A stretch of DNA of 64,000 nucleotides from Brevibacillus panacihumi (GTDB taxonomy: Bacteria; Bacillota; Bacilli; Brevibacillales; Brevibacillaceae). The position numbers were made by a program, and so were the translations under genes. Each line of letters opens with the position of its first letter. Positions within the stretch are counted from its first letter, which is position 1. The stretch is from contig NZ_RHHT01000026.1 of NCBI RefSeq assembly GCF_003710985.1, forward strand, positions 124,001 to 188,000. The letters are read 5' to 3'. The notes beneath the pieces were generated by a model that was given only the letters and a program-made list of their open reading frames with translations, made no database searches and was not told where the DNA came from. Positions 55,784 through 64,000 of the stretch are shown piece after piece.

Positions 55784-57241
55784 TTAGCTCTCTCCCATTC
55801 TTTCATTTGACTTTTGCAGTTCCCAGCCATAAGTCTTGTTGATCTCATCTAGTTCTTTTTGTGGGAGTACATCGACATAGGCTTGCGGTACGGTGTTTTT
55901 CTCAATTCCTTTTTTTGTAAGCTCTACTAGCTCCTCGATAGTGAAACGATCTGTGCGTTTTAGCTGCAAGCCATAGGTTTGATTGATCTCATCCAAATAT
56001 TCCTGCGGGAGTTTATCGACAGTATCTTGGGGTACGGGAGATTGATCCTTGATCCATTGTTTGATCTGATCTACAAGCTCCTCGGTGGTATATTCCGGCG
56101 GCGATACACGTTTTCTCATTTCGGGTACCTCTGTTGCATTTCCATCCTTATCGTAGTAGAAGACCGTTCCGTCCTCCAATTGAAGATAAACATTGCGGCC
56201 TTGAAGTTCTTTACCAGTCGGAATTTCTGGCGATACTGCCCTGTTAGGCATTGCCGATCCTGCAGCAAAAGCGACCAGTCCGCCAAATCCAGCCATTGAG
56301 ATTGTTGCAACAAGAGACAGCAGCATGATCGACTTATGCGTTTTCTTCGCATTCATGAGGTTTGCAAGCCTATCTTTCATAATTTTTTTGGAATTGCAAA
56401 AACTCGTGGTACAAATCACATTTCTCTGCATAACGCCATACTCCAGTACTGTTAAAAGCGTTTCGCCGTACAATCTGCGACTTCTTGCATCCATGTCCCG
56501 AACGACTTTTTCGTCACAGGAGAGTTCGCAAAGCGTATTCAACTGTTTGTTGAGCAAATAGACCGCCGGATTAAACCAGTGAACCGCATTTGCAAGAAGT
56601 ATGACCAGTTTTATCAGCAGGTCGCCCCGCTGTAAATGAACGAGCTCGTGGGAGAGAATCATGGCGAGCTCTTTTTCACCCACTGGGGTATCTGGCAATA
56701 CAACAAAGGGTTTCCACAGCCCCATAACCATGGGTGTTCTCGCACAGGCGCTGACGATTACATTGACGGGGCAGTTCACTGTCTCGCTTACGCGGCTGTT
56801 TTGCAGGATCGACCGCTTAAAAGCCCGATAGTTCCTTACATTCACGGCAAGAAAGACAATTGTTCCCGCTGCCCAAATCAGGATGGCAGTAAAAACGATT
56901 TTTTGAAGATGTTCAAGTCGCAACAGATTCGCAAACAGTTGATCGAGAAATGTGCGATTGCTTACCGCGTGTTCGAGTGGCAGGACGTTTACAATTGGTT
57001 CCGCCATCACTGCCGTCAGCAGGGTTGTGCCGGTATCGGGCAATAAAACGCGGCTAAACTGGACAAGCCCGTTGATGATCGCTGAACCGCCCAGCAGAAA
57101 ACATACGGGAATCAAGCCGGTGTAATAATGCCAAGTCTGTGAAAACAGCTTGTTCGTGAGCGGGCGGATAGCATTTTGCAACATCCACATGATCGTTCCA
57201 ACGACTGACGCCAGAATGAGGGACAGGAGGAACGCCATCAT
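55784..57241 (-). CDS. BlaR1-type M56 membrane peptidase with C-terminal repeats
   Basis: This 485-residue protein has about four helices and an M56 zinc peptidase motif HELVH (198-202) in a cytosolic loop, as in BlaR1/MecR1, which cleave their BlaI-type repressors. No penicillin-binding domain follows. Instead, the extracytoplasmic C-terminus holds two repeats of about 46 residues, each with EELVE/D, a Pro-rich step and LPQxxLDEINxTYG. The signal sensed is therefore probably not a beta-lactam. ATG 57241 follows AAGGAAGGG and overlaps the repressor stop by 4 bp. Confidence 0.88.
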   Translation of the reverse strand: MMAFLLSLILASVVGTIMWMLQNAIRPLTNKLFSQTWHYYTGLIPVCFLLGGSAIINGLVQFSRVLLPDTGTTLLTAVMAEPIVNVLPLEHAVSNRTFLDQLFANLLRLEHLQKIVFTAILIWAAGTIVFLAVNVRNYRAFKRSILQNSRVSETVNCPVNVIVSACARTPMVMGLWKPFVVLPDTPVGEKELAMILSHELVHLQRGDLLIKLVILLANAVHWFNPAVYLLNKQLNTLCELSCDEKVVRDMDARSRRLYGETLLTVLEYGVMQRNVICTTSFCNSKKIMKDRLANLMNAKKTHKSIMLLSLVATISMAGFGGLVAFAAGSAMPNRAVSPEIPTGKELQGRNVYLQLEDGTVFYYDKDGNATEVPEMRKRVSPPEYTTEELVDQIKQWIKDQSPVPQDTVDKLPQEYLDEINQTYGLQLKRTDRFTIEELVELTKKGIEKNTVPQAYVDVLPQKELDEINKTYGWELQKSNERMGES

Positions 57242-57618
57242 TTTTTCCCTTCCTTGCGGGCAAACCACTCTTTTAACTCCGCGATGTCATCGCGACTTAG
57301 CTCATCATCATCGACCAGGGCAGCAATAAAATTTTTCACTTTCCCGTTGAACAAACGACTTAATAATGATTGTGTTTCATGCTTTTTGTACTCATCCAGG
57401 GTCAAAACAGGATCGTAGTAGTTCACCTTGCCGATCATCGATTTGGTCAAGTATCCTTTTTCGATCAGCCGTTTCAATATGGTTGACAAGGTTGACGTCT
57501 TCCAGCCTTTACTCTCGAAAATGTCGAGAAGCTGTGCAACCGTTACAGGAGCAGCTACCTCCCAGATCACCTCCATTACCTCCATTTCTGTTTCCGATAA
57601 CCTTCCCAGCTTTTTCAT
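57238..57618 (-). CDS. BlaI/MecI-family repressor
   Basis: This protein of about 126 residues matches BlaI/MecI/CopY regulators: SETEMEVMEVIWEVAAPVTV, KTSTLSTILKRLIEKGYL and a C-terminal cleavable part. ATG 57618 follows AGAGGTG. It lies first in the operon with the M56 peptidase, which should inactivate it on signal. Two palindromic operators lie directly upstream, one of them inside the promoter, giving autorepression. Confidence 0.92.
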   Translation of the reverse strand: MKKLGRLSETEMEVMEVIWEVAAPVTVAQLLDIFESKGWKTSTLSTILKRLIEKGYLTKSMIGKVNYYDPVLTLDEYKKHETQSLLSRLFNGKVKNFIAALVDDDELSRDDIAELKEWFARKEGKK

Positions 57619-57642
57619 CGCGAACACCTCTGGACTTTTGTG

Positions 57643-57681
57643 CGACAACTTGTCGTATTACCAAATTACGACAAGTTGTCG
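57643..57681. promoter_or_regulatory. Paired BlaI-type operators
   Basis: Two perfect 13-bp palindromes, CGACAACTTGTCG (57643-57655) and CGACAAGTTGTCG (57669-57681), are centred 26 bp apart. The second fills most of the spacer between -35 and -10, so bound repressor should block RNA polymerase. Confidence 0.85.
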
Positions 57682-57691
57682 CACATGTCAA
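57663..57691 (-). promoter_or_regulatory. Promoter of the BlaI-type operon
   Basis: TTGACA (57686-57691) and TAATTT (57663-57668) are 17 bp apart on the minus strand and overlap the upstream operator. Confidence 0.8.
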
Positions 57692-57784
57692 TACGATTAT
57701 GGAAAATACAAACAGACTGTAAACAAATTTGCTTTGTCTACAGTCTCAGAACACTACCAAACCGGAATACAGGCCATTTGCTCA

Positions 57785-58533
57785 TTAGATGATCAGTGCT
57801 CTACCGGATCTGATGGCATATGCATAATCATCTCGATCATTACGCTCTGCTTTTTGGGCGGCTAACTCATAATCATAAGGGAGCAAAATTTGTTCCATTT
57901 GCCATGATCCATGATGTTTGCTTGCAATCGCATATCGAGCATGAGGTGTCATGGCCTCCATAGAGTGCGGGAAGGGTTCTTTCTCGTAGTAGGCTGGCAG
58001 GCCGACACTTCCAGGATTCACAATGAACTTTCCGTCTGGCAACCAGACTGATTTGGCAACATGCGTATGTCCGCAAAAAATGAGCTTTTGCGGGACAAGA
58101 GCAAGTTCAGACATGAGGATGTCTACACTCTTTGCCACGACTCCATGCTGTGTAACCTCCTCGATGAGACTCTTATCATCTGAGAAAGGGGTTCCATGGC
58201 AGAAGAACAGCTCCTCGTCAGCCCAGGTTCTATGAAAGGACTGAATCCATGCAAGTATTTCCTGTGTGAGTAGCGGCTTTCATAGTGAAACGTAATAGAA
58301 TTCATCTCTTCTTGTAACAAATAACGATCACAGTTACCCATGATGTGAATCAAATTGGGACGATTCATGAGAATTTCAGCTGTTTTCAACGGATCGATCG
58401 GGCCAAACAAGGTATCTCCTAGATTGACAATGGCTTTTATTCCACGTAAATCAATGTCACGGAGTACAGCTTCCAACGCATAGACATTGCTATGAATATC
58501 TGAAATGACGGCTATAGCATTATCGTAGTTCAC
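57785..58533 (-). pseudogene. Metallophosphoesterase, single frameshift
   Basis: GTG 58533 after AAAGGTGGAG starts a calcineurin-like phosphoesterase (AVISDIHSNVYALEAVL, VNLGDTLFGP, IMGNCDRYL). The frame breaks near 58280 after HYES. The other frame carries on with EELFFCHGTPFSDD and CGHTHVAKSV, INPGSVGLP-like text (VNPGSVGLPAYY), to a normal end. One missing base explains the split. All metal ligands are encoded, so this may be a sequence error or recent decay. Confidence 0.82.
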
Positions 58534-58662
58534 GATCGTTCACTCCACCTTTCTTAATAGTATGGCATGGTTTTTCCTAAAAGTGGATCCTTTACCCAGA
58601 ACAGTCCAAATTATATGTTAAGATTTACTAGGAAAAAATAATGGTACGTGGAGGGTACGTAC

Positions 58663-59394
58663 ATGAAACGAACAGAAGTTTCCTTAGATATGGAAGCAAT
58701 ACCGCTAGTCATCAGGCAGTATCTAAAAGGTGCAACATTTTATGATAGTAGTTGCTCTGCAAATGCAAAAACACTTTTTGTTTCCGGGGCAGAACGTGCT
58801 TTTCTAAAGATAAGCAAAAGAGGTTCACTTGAACGTGAATACAAAATGACAAGATTTTTACATAAACATAACGTCGCACCGAATGCCATAGCCTATGAAT
58901 CTGATGCAGATCATGATTATTTTTTGGTGGAAGCGGTTAGTGGCGAAGACGGAACGGCAGAACGGCACGTCGAAAATCCTGGTAAATTGGCATGTGTGTT
59001 CGGCGAATACCTAAAAATGTTGCATTCACTCCCTACCGCGGACTGTCCATATGACAACAGAACGAATGAATTGTTACAGGATGCACAAACGAAGGGGACA
59101 GACCTTCGTAATTTGAATCCATTCAACTATTCAGCTACCGACAATGTGGTTATACATGGTGATTACTGTTTGCCTAATATCATAATGGACAACTTTTCAT
59201 TTAAAGGTTTTATTGATTTAGGATACGGCGGGGTAGGCGACAGACATTACGATATTTATTGGGGACTTTGGTCGCTGCATTACAACTTGAAGACTGATCG
59301 ATACAGGCATTTATTTTTAGATGCTTATGGAAGAAGTAATATTGACGATGACGGACTGAATTACTTTACAATCGTTCAAGGGGGAATTGGCTAA
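58663..59394 (+). CDS. APH(3')-like aminoglycoside phosphotransferase
   Basis: The 243-residue protein has an APH(3')-type layout: N-lobe AFLKISKRGSLEREYKMTRFL, catalytic VIHGDYCLPNIIMDN, metal-binding GFIDLGYGGVGDRHYDIY and a short C-terminal end. It should phosphorylate an aminoglycoside or related sugar. The usual RSG in GFIDLGRSG is YGG here and the protein is about 20 residues shorter than known APH(3') enzymes, so resistance is not certain. GGAGG lies 8 bp before ATG 58663. Neighbours are AT-rich. Confidence 0.8.
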   Translation: MKRTEVSLDMEAIPLVIRQYLKGATFYDSSCSANAKTLFVSGAERAFLKISKRGSLEREYKMTRFLHKHNVAPNAIAYESDADHDYFLVEAVSGEDGTAERHVENPGKLACVFGEYLKMLHSLPTADCPYDNRTNELLQDAQTKGTDLRNLNPFNYSATDNVVIHGDYCLPNIIMDNFSFKGFIDLGYGGVGDRHYDIYWGLWSLHYNLKTDRYRHLFLDAYGRSNIDDDGLNYFTIVQGGIG

Positions 59395-59547
59395 GTCGAT
59401 TATCTTCATCATGCAAACAAACCATAAGAGGGGCTTCTAAAAAGCACCAAACTCATCTTTCTGAGACTGGTCCCACTTTTCAAGTTGTTGGCGGTACTAA
59501 AATTATTTGTATAACAGAAAGATAAGCAGGTTTCGGGAGGTAGTTTT

Positions 59548-59904
59548 TTGATAAATAGAGAAGAAATATTTACTTATGTAAAGGAAAAATTCGACACAGA
59601 TCCAGACTACCCTTGGTTCAAGTATCCAGATTATGCGGTATTAAGACATAACAGGGATGGCAAGTGGTATGGAGTGATTATGAATGTACCGAGAATCAAA
59701 TTAGGTTTATCAGGGGAAGGAAGAGTCGATATCATTAACTTGAAGTGCGACCCAGAATTAAATAGTTTATTAAGGAGTCAACAAGGAATTTTGCCTGCAT
59801 ACCATATGAATAAGGAACATTGGATTACAATTGTTTTGGACAGTCCTTTTCCTAAAGGTGAAATTTACGATTTAATTAATTGTAGTTACAATTTAACAAA
59901 ATAA
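59548..59904 (+). CDS. MmcQ/YjbR family protein
   Basis: The 118-residue protein matches the MmcQ/YjbR fold, a CyaY-like DNA-binding-related family: FDTDPDYPWFKYPDYAVLRH, WYGVIMNVPR, INLKCDPEL, GILPAYHMNKEHWITI. The role is unknown. The TTG start at 59548 follows GGGAGGT. A terminator lies at about 59975-60010. Confidence 0.85.
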   Translation: MINREEIFTYVKEKFDTDPDYPWFKYPDYAVLRHNRDGKWYGVIMNVPRIKLGLSGEGRVDIINLKCDPELNSLLRSQQGILPAYHMNKEHWITIVLDSPFPKGEIYDLINCSYNLTK

Positions 59905-59971
59905 AATATAACTCATATATTCAAATATATAGGCCGTTAGCATAATCCGTATTGTAGTTAAGTGGCAATAT

Positions 59972-60010
59972 CTGTTAGAGGTGCATCGTTTTAGTTGCAC
60001 CTCTAATTTT
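59972..60010 (+). terminator. Terminator after the MmcQ/YjbR-like gene
   Basis: AGAGGTGCA and TGCACCTCT arms are followed by AATTTTGTT. Confidence 0.7.
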
Positions 60011-60072
60011 GTTAAACACTATATGTTAACAGAGCCAATTCACGAATTGTTCATCGCCGGACACTTCCAAAT

Positions 60073-60112
60073 GAAAAGGACTCAAGCATATTCTACGCTT
60101 GAGTCCTTACTG
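60073..60112 (-). terminator. Terminator of codBA
   Basis: AAGGACTCAAGC and GCTTGAGTCCTT arms are followed by TTCATTT on the minus strand. Confidence 0.8.
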
Positions 60113-60116
60113 GTCC

Positions 60117-61385
60117 CTATCTCTTAAATTGAACTTTCTCTTCCATTTGATCCAAGGTGATGGTTGTTTCGCTTGGATTTGTTTTGGCAATCAGCTTTCC
60201 ATTTCTAAAGGAATACGCAACGACCGCTTGCTTGCGAATGGCTTCATATTCATTTTCAGCAGACAAGACAATGAAACTAGCTGGTTTGCCTTCCTCAATG
60301 CCGTACTTCTCTTCAATGTGCAGTGTTTTGGCACTGTTTTTCGTGATGAAATCAATGGAATTGACAATTTGCTCATAGCCCATTAATTGCGAAGCATGGA
60401 TGCCCATATGCAAGACTTGAAGCATGTTTCCTGTTCCCAGTGGATACCACGGGTCAAAGATGTCATCGTGGCCAAAGCAAACGTTGAGTCCCGCTTCTGT
60501 CAACTCTTTTACTCTTGTAAGACCTCTTCGTTTTGGATACGTATCAAATCTGCCTTGGAGATGAATATTCACAAGAGGATTCGAGACAAAATTAATGGAA
60601 GAAAGCTTTAACAGGCGGAATAATTTATACGTATAGGCATCATTATAAGAGCCCATTGCCGTTGTATGGCTCGCTGTTGTGCGCGTACCGATTCCACGTT
60701 CGTATGCCTCTTTTGCCACAACCTCAACAAAGCGGGATTGCTCATCATCGATTTCATCGCAATGAATGTCAACCAATCGATTATACTTTTCAGCGAGGTC
60801 AAAGGCGATTTTTAACGAATCCACGCCATACTCTCTCGTAAATTCAAAATGCGGAATACCGCCTACTGCATCTGCGCCCATCTTCAAAGATTCCTCAAGC
60901 AATTCGACCCCATTCGGATAGGAAAGGATGCCTTCTTGTGGAAAGGCGACCAGTTGAATATCTACGTAGGGTGCCAATTCTTCCTTTACTTCCAGCATGG
61001 CTTGTAACGCTGTCAGCTCTGGATCTGTTACATCGACATGGGTACGGACGTGCTGAATCCCTTGCGCAATCTGCCATTTCAAGGCTGTTTTCGCTCTTGT
61101 TTTCACATCATCCCTGGTTAATGTTTCTTTTCGTTGCGCCCATCTTTGAATCCCTTCAAACAAGGTGCCGCTGATATTCCACTCCGGTTCGCCGGCTGTT
61201 AAAGTGGTATCCAAATGGATATGCGGCTCAATAAACGGAGGAAGGACGAGAGAACCGTTCACATCAATAACTTCTTTTCCTTCCACATCTCCAAGTGTTT
61301 GCGTCACTTTAACGAACTTGCCGTCTTCCACTAGCAAGTGCCAAAGTCCATCTTTCCCTCTTAGCTTTGCGTTTTTAATGATCAC
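60117..61385 (-). CDS. codA: Cytosine deaminase
   Basis: The 422-residue amidohydrolase converts cytosine to uracil and ammonia for pyrimidine salvage. Motifs are [21 protein letters not shown] (metal ligands HxH), [30 protein letters not shown] and [15 protein letters not shown], all CodA-like. The GTG start at 61385 overlaps the codB end. The PyrR-type leader in front of codB ties its expression to pyrimidine level. Confidence 0.93.
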   Translation of the reverse strand: MIIKNAKLRGKDGLWHLLVEDGKFVKVTQTLGDVEGKEVIDVNGSLVLPPFIEPHIHLDTTLTAGEPEWNISGTLFEGIQRWAQRKETLTRDDVKTRAKTALKWQIAQGIQHVRTHVDVTDPELTALQAMLEVKEELAPYVDIQLVAFPQEGILSYPNGVELLEESLKMGADAVGGIPHFEFTREYGVDSLKIAFDLAEKYNRLVDIHCDEIDDEQSRFVEVVAKEAYERGIGTRTTASHTTAMGSYNDAYTYKLFRLLKLSSINFVSNPLVNIHLQGRFDTYPKRRGLTRVKELTEAGLNVCFGHDDIFDPWYPLGTGNMLQVLHMGIHASQLMGYEQIVNSIDFITKNSAKTLHIEEKYGIEEGKPASFIVLSAENEYEAIRKQAVVAYSFRNGKLIAKTNPSETTITLDQMEEKVQFKR

Positions 61386-62649
61386 TGATTACCCCGCCCT
61401 TTTCATTTATTTGACTCATGGATGCTTTTTTCTGAGGCAGACATTTCATTACTATGACGTAAATAATGGCAGTCCCTAATAATGCATTAATGGGAGGAAT
61501 GCCTGGTGCAAATTGGGCAATCCCCACTCCACCTACCCACGCGAGGATCGCGACCCAATTCACAGCTTTAAATGTCATCTTTTCAAATGGTTCGTATTTT
61601 CCGCGCTTTAGAATAAAATAATCTGCTAAAATAATCGCTCCAATCGATGGCAGCGTGGAGCCCAGAACCGTCAAAAACCCAACAAAGTTATTATAAAGCC
61701 ACATCGCTGCGATCGTACCGACAATTCCGTTGAAGACTACCACTTTATGCTTCGAGATCTTCGTAATATTGGCATAGCCTAACCCTGAAGCGTACAACGC
61801 GCTGTCATTTGTCGTCCAAATATTTAAGCCCAGGACAATAATGGCAGGGATAATGAGCCCCTGTAAAAACATAACATCGGAGACATCCGCTACCCCATAC
61901 GCAATGGCCCCTACCGCACCAAACAAAAACATCAGAGAGTTTCCAAGAAAGAAAGCAATCACAATCGCCGTCACTGCCGAACGGGATGTCTTGGCAAAAC
62001 GGGCAAAGTCAGGCGTAAGCGTACCACCGCTAATGAAAGAGCCGATACAAATCGTCAATGCTGCTGCAATGCCCATTGTCTCGGTTGGTTCATAGGCGAG
62101 CAACCCTTGAAGTCCCCCGATTTTTTCAGCTGAATTGAACATGGAATAACTCCCGAAGATCGCAATCGCGGGAACGGCGACAAATCCTAGTATGGTCAAA
62201 GCCTTCATTCCAAAAATAGCTGATGCTGTCATCATTAAGCCCAAAATCGCAATTAATACGTAGACATTGATCCCCGTCGCTTTTTCTACGGGAACCGCAA
62301 ACATCGCAAGACCGACACCAAACCACCCTACTTGGGTTGTCGCTAATAAAAAGGAAGATAGATAGGAGCCTTTATCGCCAAATGCATACTTCGTCAACAG
62401 ATGGGTGGATAACCCCGTTTTTGCTGCAATATAAGCCAAGGAACCGGTGTATAGACCCAGGATGAGATTTCCTGTTACTACAATCCCAATAAACTGGACA
62501 AGTGTCAACCCGTTTCCTAATGTCCCTCCAGACCACATGCTTGCTGAAAAGAAAGTGAAGGAGAGCATGACCGCAAGAATCTTCCAAAACCCATTCCGAT
62601 TCGCCTGAGGCACTGCCTGAAACGAGAATTCTTTATCAACGTTTGACAT
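61375..62649 (-). CDS. codB: Cytosine permease
   Basis: This 424-residue NCS1 permease has about twelve helices and CodB-like text: [70 protein letters not shown]. It imports cytosine for CodA, whose gene overlaps its 3' end. GGGGGAATTGG precedes the ATG. A PyrR-binding site and terminator lie upstream. Confidence 0.93.
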   Translation of the reverse strand: MSNVDKEFSFQAVPQANRNGFWKILAVMLSFTFFSASMWSGGTLGNGLTLVQFIGIVVTGNLILGLYTGSLAYIAAKTGLSTHLLTKYAFGDKGSYLSSFLLATTQVGWFGVGLAMFAVPVEKATGINVYVLIAILGLMMTASAIFGMKALTILGFVAVPAIAIFGSYSMFNSAEKIGGLQGLLAYEPTETMGIAAALTICIGSFISGGTLTPDFARFAKTSRSAVTAIVIAFFLGNSLMFLFGAVGAIAYGVADVSDVMFLQGLIIPAIIVLGLNIWTTNDSALYASGLGYANITKISKHKVVVFNGIVGTIAAMWLYNNFVGFLTVLGSTLPSIGAIILADYFILKRGKYEPFEKMTFKAVNWVAILAWVGGVGIAQFAPGIPPINALLGTAIIYVIVMKCLPQKKASMSQINEKGGVISDH

Positions 62650-62721
62650 ACCAATTCCCCCAATAGGTTTGTTGATTAAGAACTGGTACCGAAGAGAACT
62701 TCGATTAAGACGTCAGGAAAT

Positions 62722-62758
62722 GAAAAAGCTTCTTGCCAATTACCTGACAAGAAGCTTT
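62722..62758 (-). terminator. Attenuator terminator of codBA
   Basis: AAAGCTTCTTG and CAAGAAGCTTT arms are followed by TTCATTTCC on the minus strand, 75 bp before the codB start. Confidence 0.85.
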
Positions 62759-62820
62759 ATCTACATAAATGAACATGGGATATCCTTCGCACAGGCTACC
62801 CAAAGCAATGATCATTTTTT

Positions 62821-62860
62821 CCGCTGTCCTTGTCAGCCTCTCTGGACTGAATTAAAGGTA
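62821..62860 (-). promoter_or_regulatory. PyrR-binding anti-antiterminator
   Basis: The minus strand has AGTCCAGAGAGGCTGACAAG, the conserved PyrR-binding loop of Bacillus pyr attenuators, about 60 nt before the terminator. UMP-bound PyrR would free the terminator and lower codBA expression. Confidence 0.9.
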
Positions 62861-62871
62861 CCAGTATTTAA

Positions 62872-63555
62872 TTAGGTTAAATTATTGCATAAAAATGTTT
62901 GGTTGTCATCCTTAAATTTTTGGGTCATCATAGACTGCCCAATCCAAACATCCCCAACCTTTATTCTATACAATTGATCCTTGCCGTAGGTCAGATCAAC
63001 AGTCTCCGATTTATACGCTTTCCTCTTTAATGCCTCAACCTGTCTTACTGTCTTCAAACCTAATTGTAAATCCTCTTGAAACTCTGAGAACCAGTATTCT
63101 TTAGAGTCAATATAAAGCTCCCATGAAAATTGCATTAGTAATTCTTTTTTACCGAATACCTCACATGGAAATTTCTTTTCTTCGTTACTTTTATCAAACA
63201 CTTCATCGTAGTAATTCAAACAATCTCGAATAGCTACTACGATTTGAGAGTTGATGAAGTTTGGATGATATAGCCAAATCTTCAGGTAGAATGGTTCATT
63301 CAACTGGCTAAGTATTCTATACCATGAATGATAAACCTCAATCATGGCTTCTAAGAGCATCCTAGAAAACCAAAGGGGAGGGTTTCGTCTAACCAGTTTA
63401 TAAAATGGGGTAATCCATAGCTTTACATAATCCCTTTGATTAAAGTTCAATTGTTCAATGTCCAAATTAAGAAAGCGTAATTTCCATTGTTCAATCTGTT
63501 TTATTTTACGTTTCCACCCACGTATTTTCTTCTTATTAGAAAAAGGATTTGCCAT
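62872..63555 (-). CDS. Hypothetical protein, AT-rich
   Basis: I do not recognise this 227-residue protein. It is rich in Lys, Trp, Tyr and Phe, has no signal peptide or clear membrane helix, and begins MANPFSNKKKIRGWKRKI. AT-rich codons unlike its neighbours suggest acquisition. It follows a truncated small gene (63577-63840) in the same direction with a 21-bp gap. An immunity or toxin role is possible for such pairs but nothing in the sequence proves it. Confidence 0.65.
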   Translation of the reverse strand: MANPFSNKKKIRGWKRKIKQIEQWKLRFLNLDIEQLNFNQRDYVKLWITPFYKLVRRNPPLWFSRMLLEAMIEVYHSWYRILSQLNEPFYLKIWLYHPNFINSQIVVAIRDCLNYYDEVFDKSNEEKKFPCEVFGKKELLMQFSWELYIDSKEYWFSEFQEDLQLGLKTVRQVEALKRKAYKSETVDLTYGKDQLYRIKVGDVWIGQSMMTQKFKDDNQTFLCNNLT

Positions 63556-63576
63556 AGTTTTCTCCCTTATCAGCCT

Positions 63577-63840
63577 CTAGCTTCTCCACTCATTGCCCAT
63601 CTCTAAAAAATACAGGTTTTTGAACTCCTCGAAATACACTTGATATTTATCTAGTAAATCTAAATACTCGGTAATAACGTCATTGATATCAGAATGAAAA
63701 CCAGATTTGGCGCAATCATAACTGTCATCCATCGAGTAAAGGCTGTAATAATCGCCCTCAAAGGATAGCCTTGTGAAAGTTAATAATCGTGTTGAATACC
63801 GTATACCATTTTCAATGGAAATTCTCTTCTTATTTACCTT
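63577..63840 (-). pseudogene. Hypothetical gene, 5' end lost at the IS border
   Basis: A frame encoding text such as LLTFTRLSFEGDYYSLYSMD, DDSYDCAKSGFHSDIND and ending FLEMGNEWRS is open upstream into IS-derived sequence. The earliest in-frame ATG is at 63732, which would give only 51 residues. The family is unknown. The real start was probably removed by the IS21-type insertion. Confidence 0.45.
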
Positions 63841-63917
63841 ATGTATTTGGCAAGCAAAAAATGCAGAGTTCGGAAACCATTTTGTGCATAGCCTTGCCAG
63901 GCTAAATTTTCATAATT

Positions 63918-64000
63918 TTAACGGTGGGAAAGAGCATGCCGAAGGCGATAGCTCTCTCCTGTGAAAGCTACGATATGAGCGTGATGTACAAGACGGTCGA
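63918..64000 (-). CDS. istB: IS21-family helper ATPase IstB, C-terminal end (partial)
   Basis: The minus strand encodes DRLVHHAHIVAFTGESYRLR and then HALSHR and a stop at 63918. This is the usual IstB C-terminus (helper ATPase of IS21-type transposition). The gene continues beyond the window. A TGGCAAG/CTTGCCA inverted repeat lies between 63850 and 63905, near the expected element end. Confidence 0.8.
   Translation of the reverse strand, partial: DRLVHHAHIVAFTGESYRLRHALSHR

Overview
The window comes from a spore-forming Gram-positive bacterium of the Bacillales, most likely Brevibacillus or a close relative. The evidence is strong AGGAGG-type ribosome sites, GerA-type germinant receptor genes, a DpaA dipicolinate synthase subunit, an SspH-type small acid-soluble spore protein, EcsAB, an SLH-domain exoprotein, T-box, lysine and PyrR RNA regulators, and a rifampin phosphotransferase. 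The genus is an inference from gene content, not from a search.

Left part (1-15,781). A methyl-accepting chemotaxis gene is split by a 14.4 kb Tn3-family transposon at 997-15,409. The transposon has perfect 37-bp terminal inverted repeats and a 5-bp target duplication (TTCTA). Besides a tyrosine recombinase (tnpI), an N-terminally truncated transposase (tnpA), an internal relic terminus and a second decayed tnpA, it carries sporulation and germination cargo. One leftward gene run holds a hypothetical gene, a broken CBO0543-type gene, a DUF1657 protein, a cardiolipin synthase-like enzyme, a YunC/DUF1805 protein and dpaA. One rightward operon encodes a complete Ger receptor in the order B-A-C. 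This is the most unusual object in the window.

Middle part (15.8-43.9 kb) is ordinary chromosome. It holds a T-box-controlled methyltransferase, a GNAT acetyltransferase, ecsAB, a secreted gamma-glutamyltranspeptidase with a C-terminal stalk domain, a structured RNA with a terminator ahead of an S4-domain gene, two ECF sigma/anti-sigma pairs, the cystine transporter tcyP, a two-component system whose regulator has lost its phospho-acceptor, a DUF418 protein, a NUDIX hydrolase, an EAL/GGDEF c-di-GMP gene pair, an SLH-domain 5'-nucleotidase, a giant hybrid kinase with two kinase modules, and a lysine-riboswitch-controlled amino-acid ABC importer.

Right part (43.9-64 kb). A WYL regulator faces a GyrI-like gene. 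Next come a tricarboxylate transporter (TctCBA) with an FAD oxidoreductase and a divergent LysR regulator, the rifampin phosphotransferase rph, a small RNA candidate, sspH, a BlaI/M56-peptidase/stalk-protein operon with clear operators, an APH(3')-like kinase, a MmcQ/YjbR-like gene, the PyrR-attenuated codB-codA pair, and an AT-rich unknown pair cut by an IS21-type element at the window edge.

Several genes carry single frameshifts (GNAT at 40.4 kb, metallophosphoesterase at 57.8 kb, CBO0543 gene, response regulator), some in short homopolymers. These could be real decay or draft-sequence errors. No rRNA, tRNA or CRISPR was seen.
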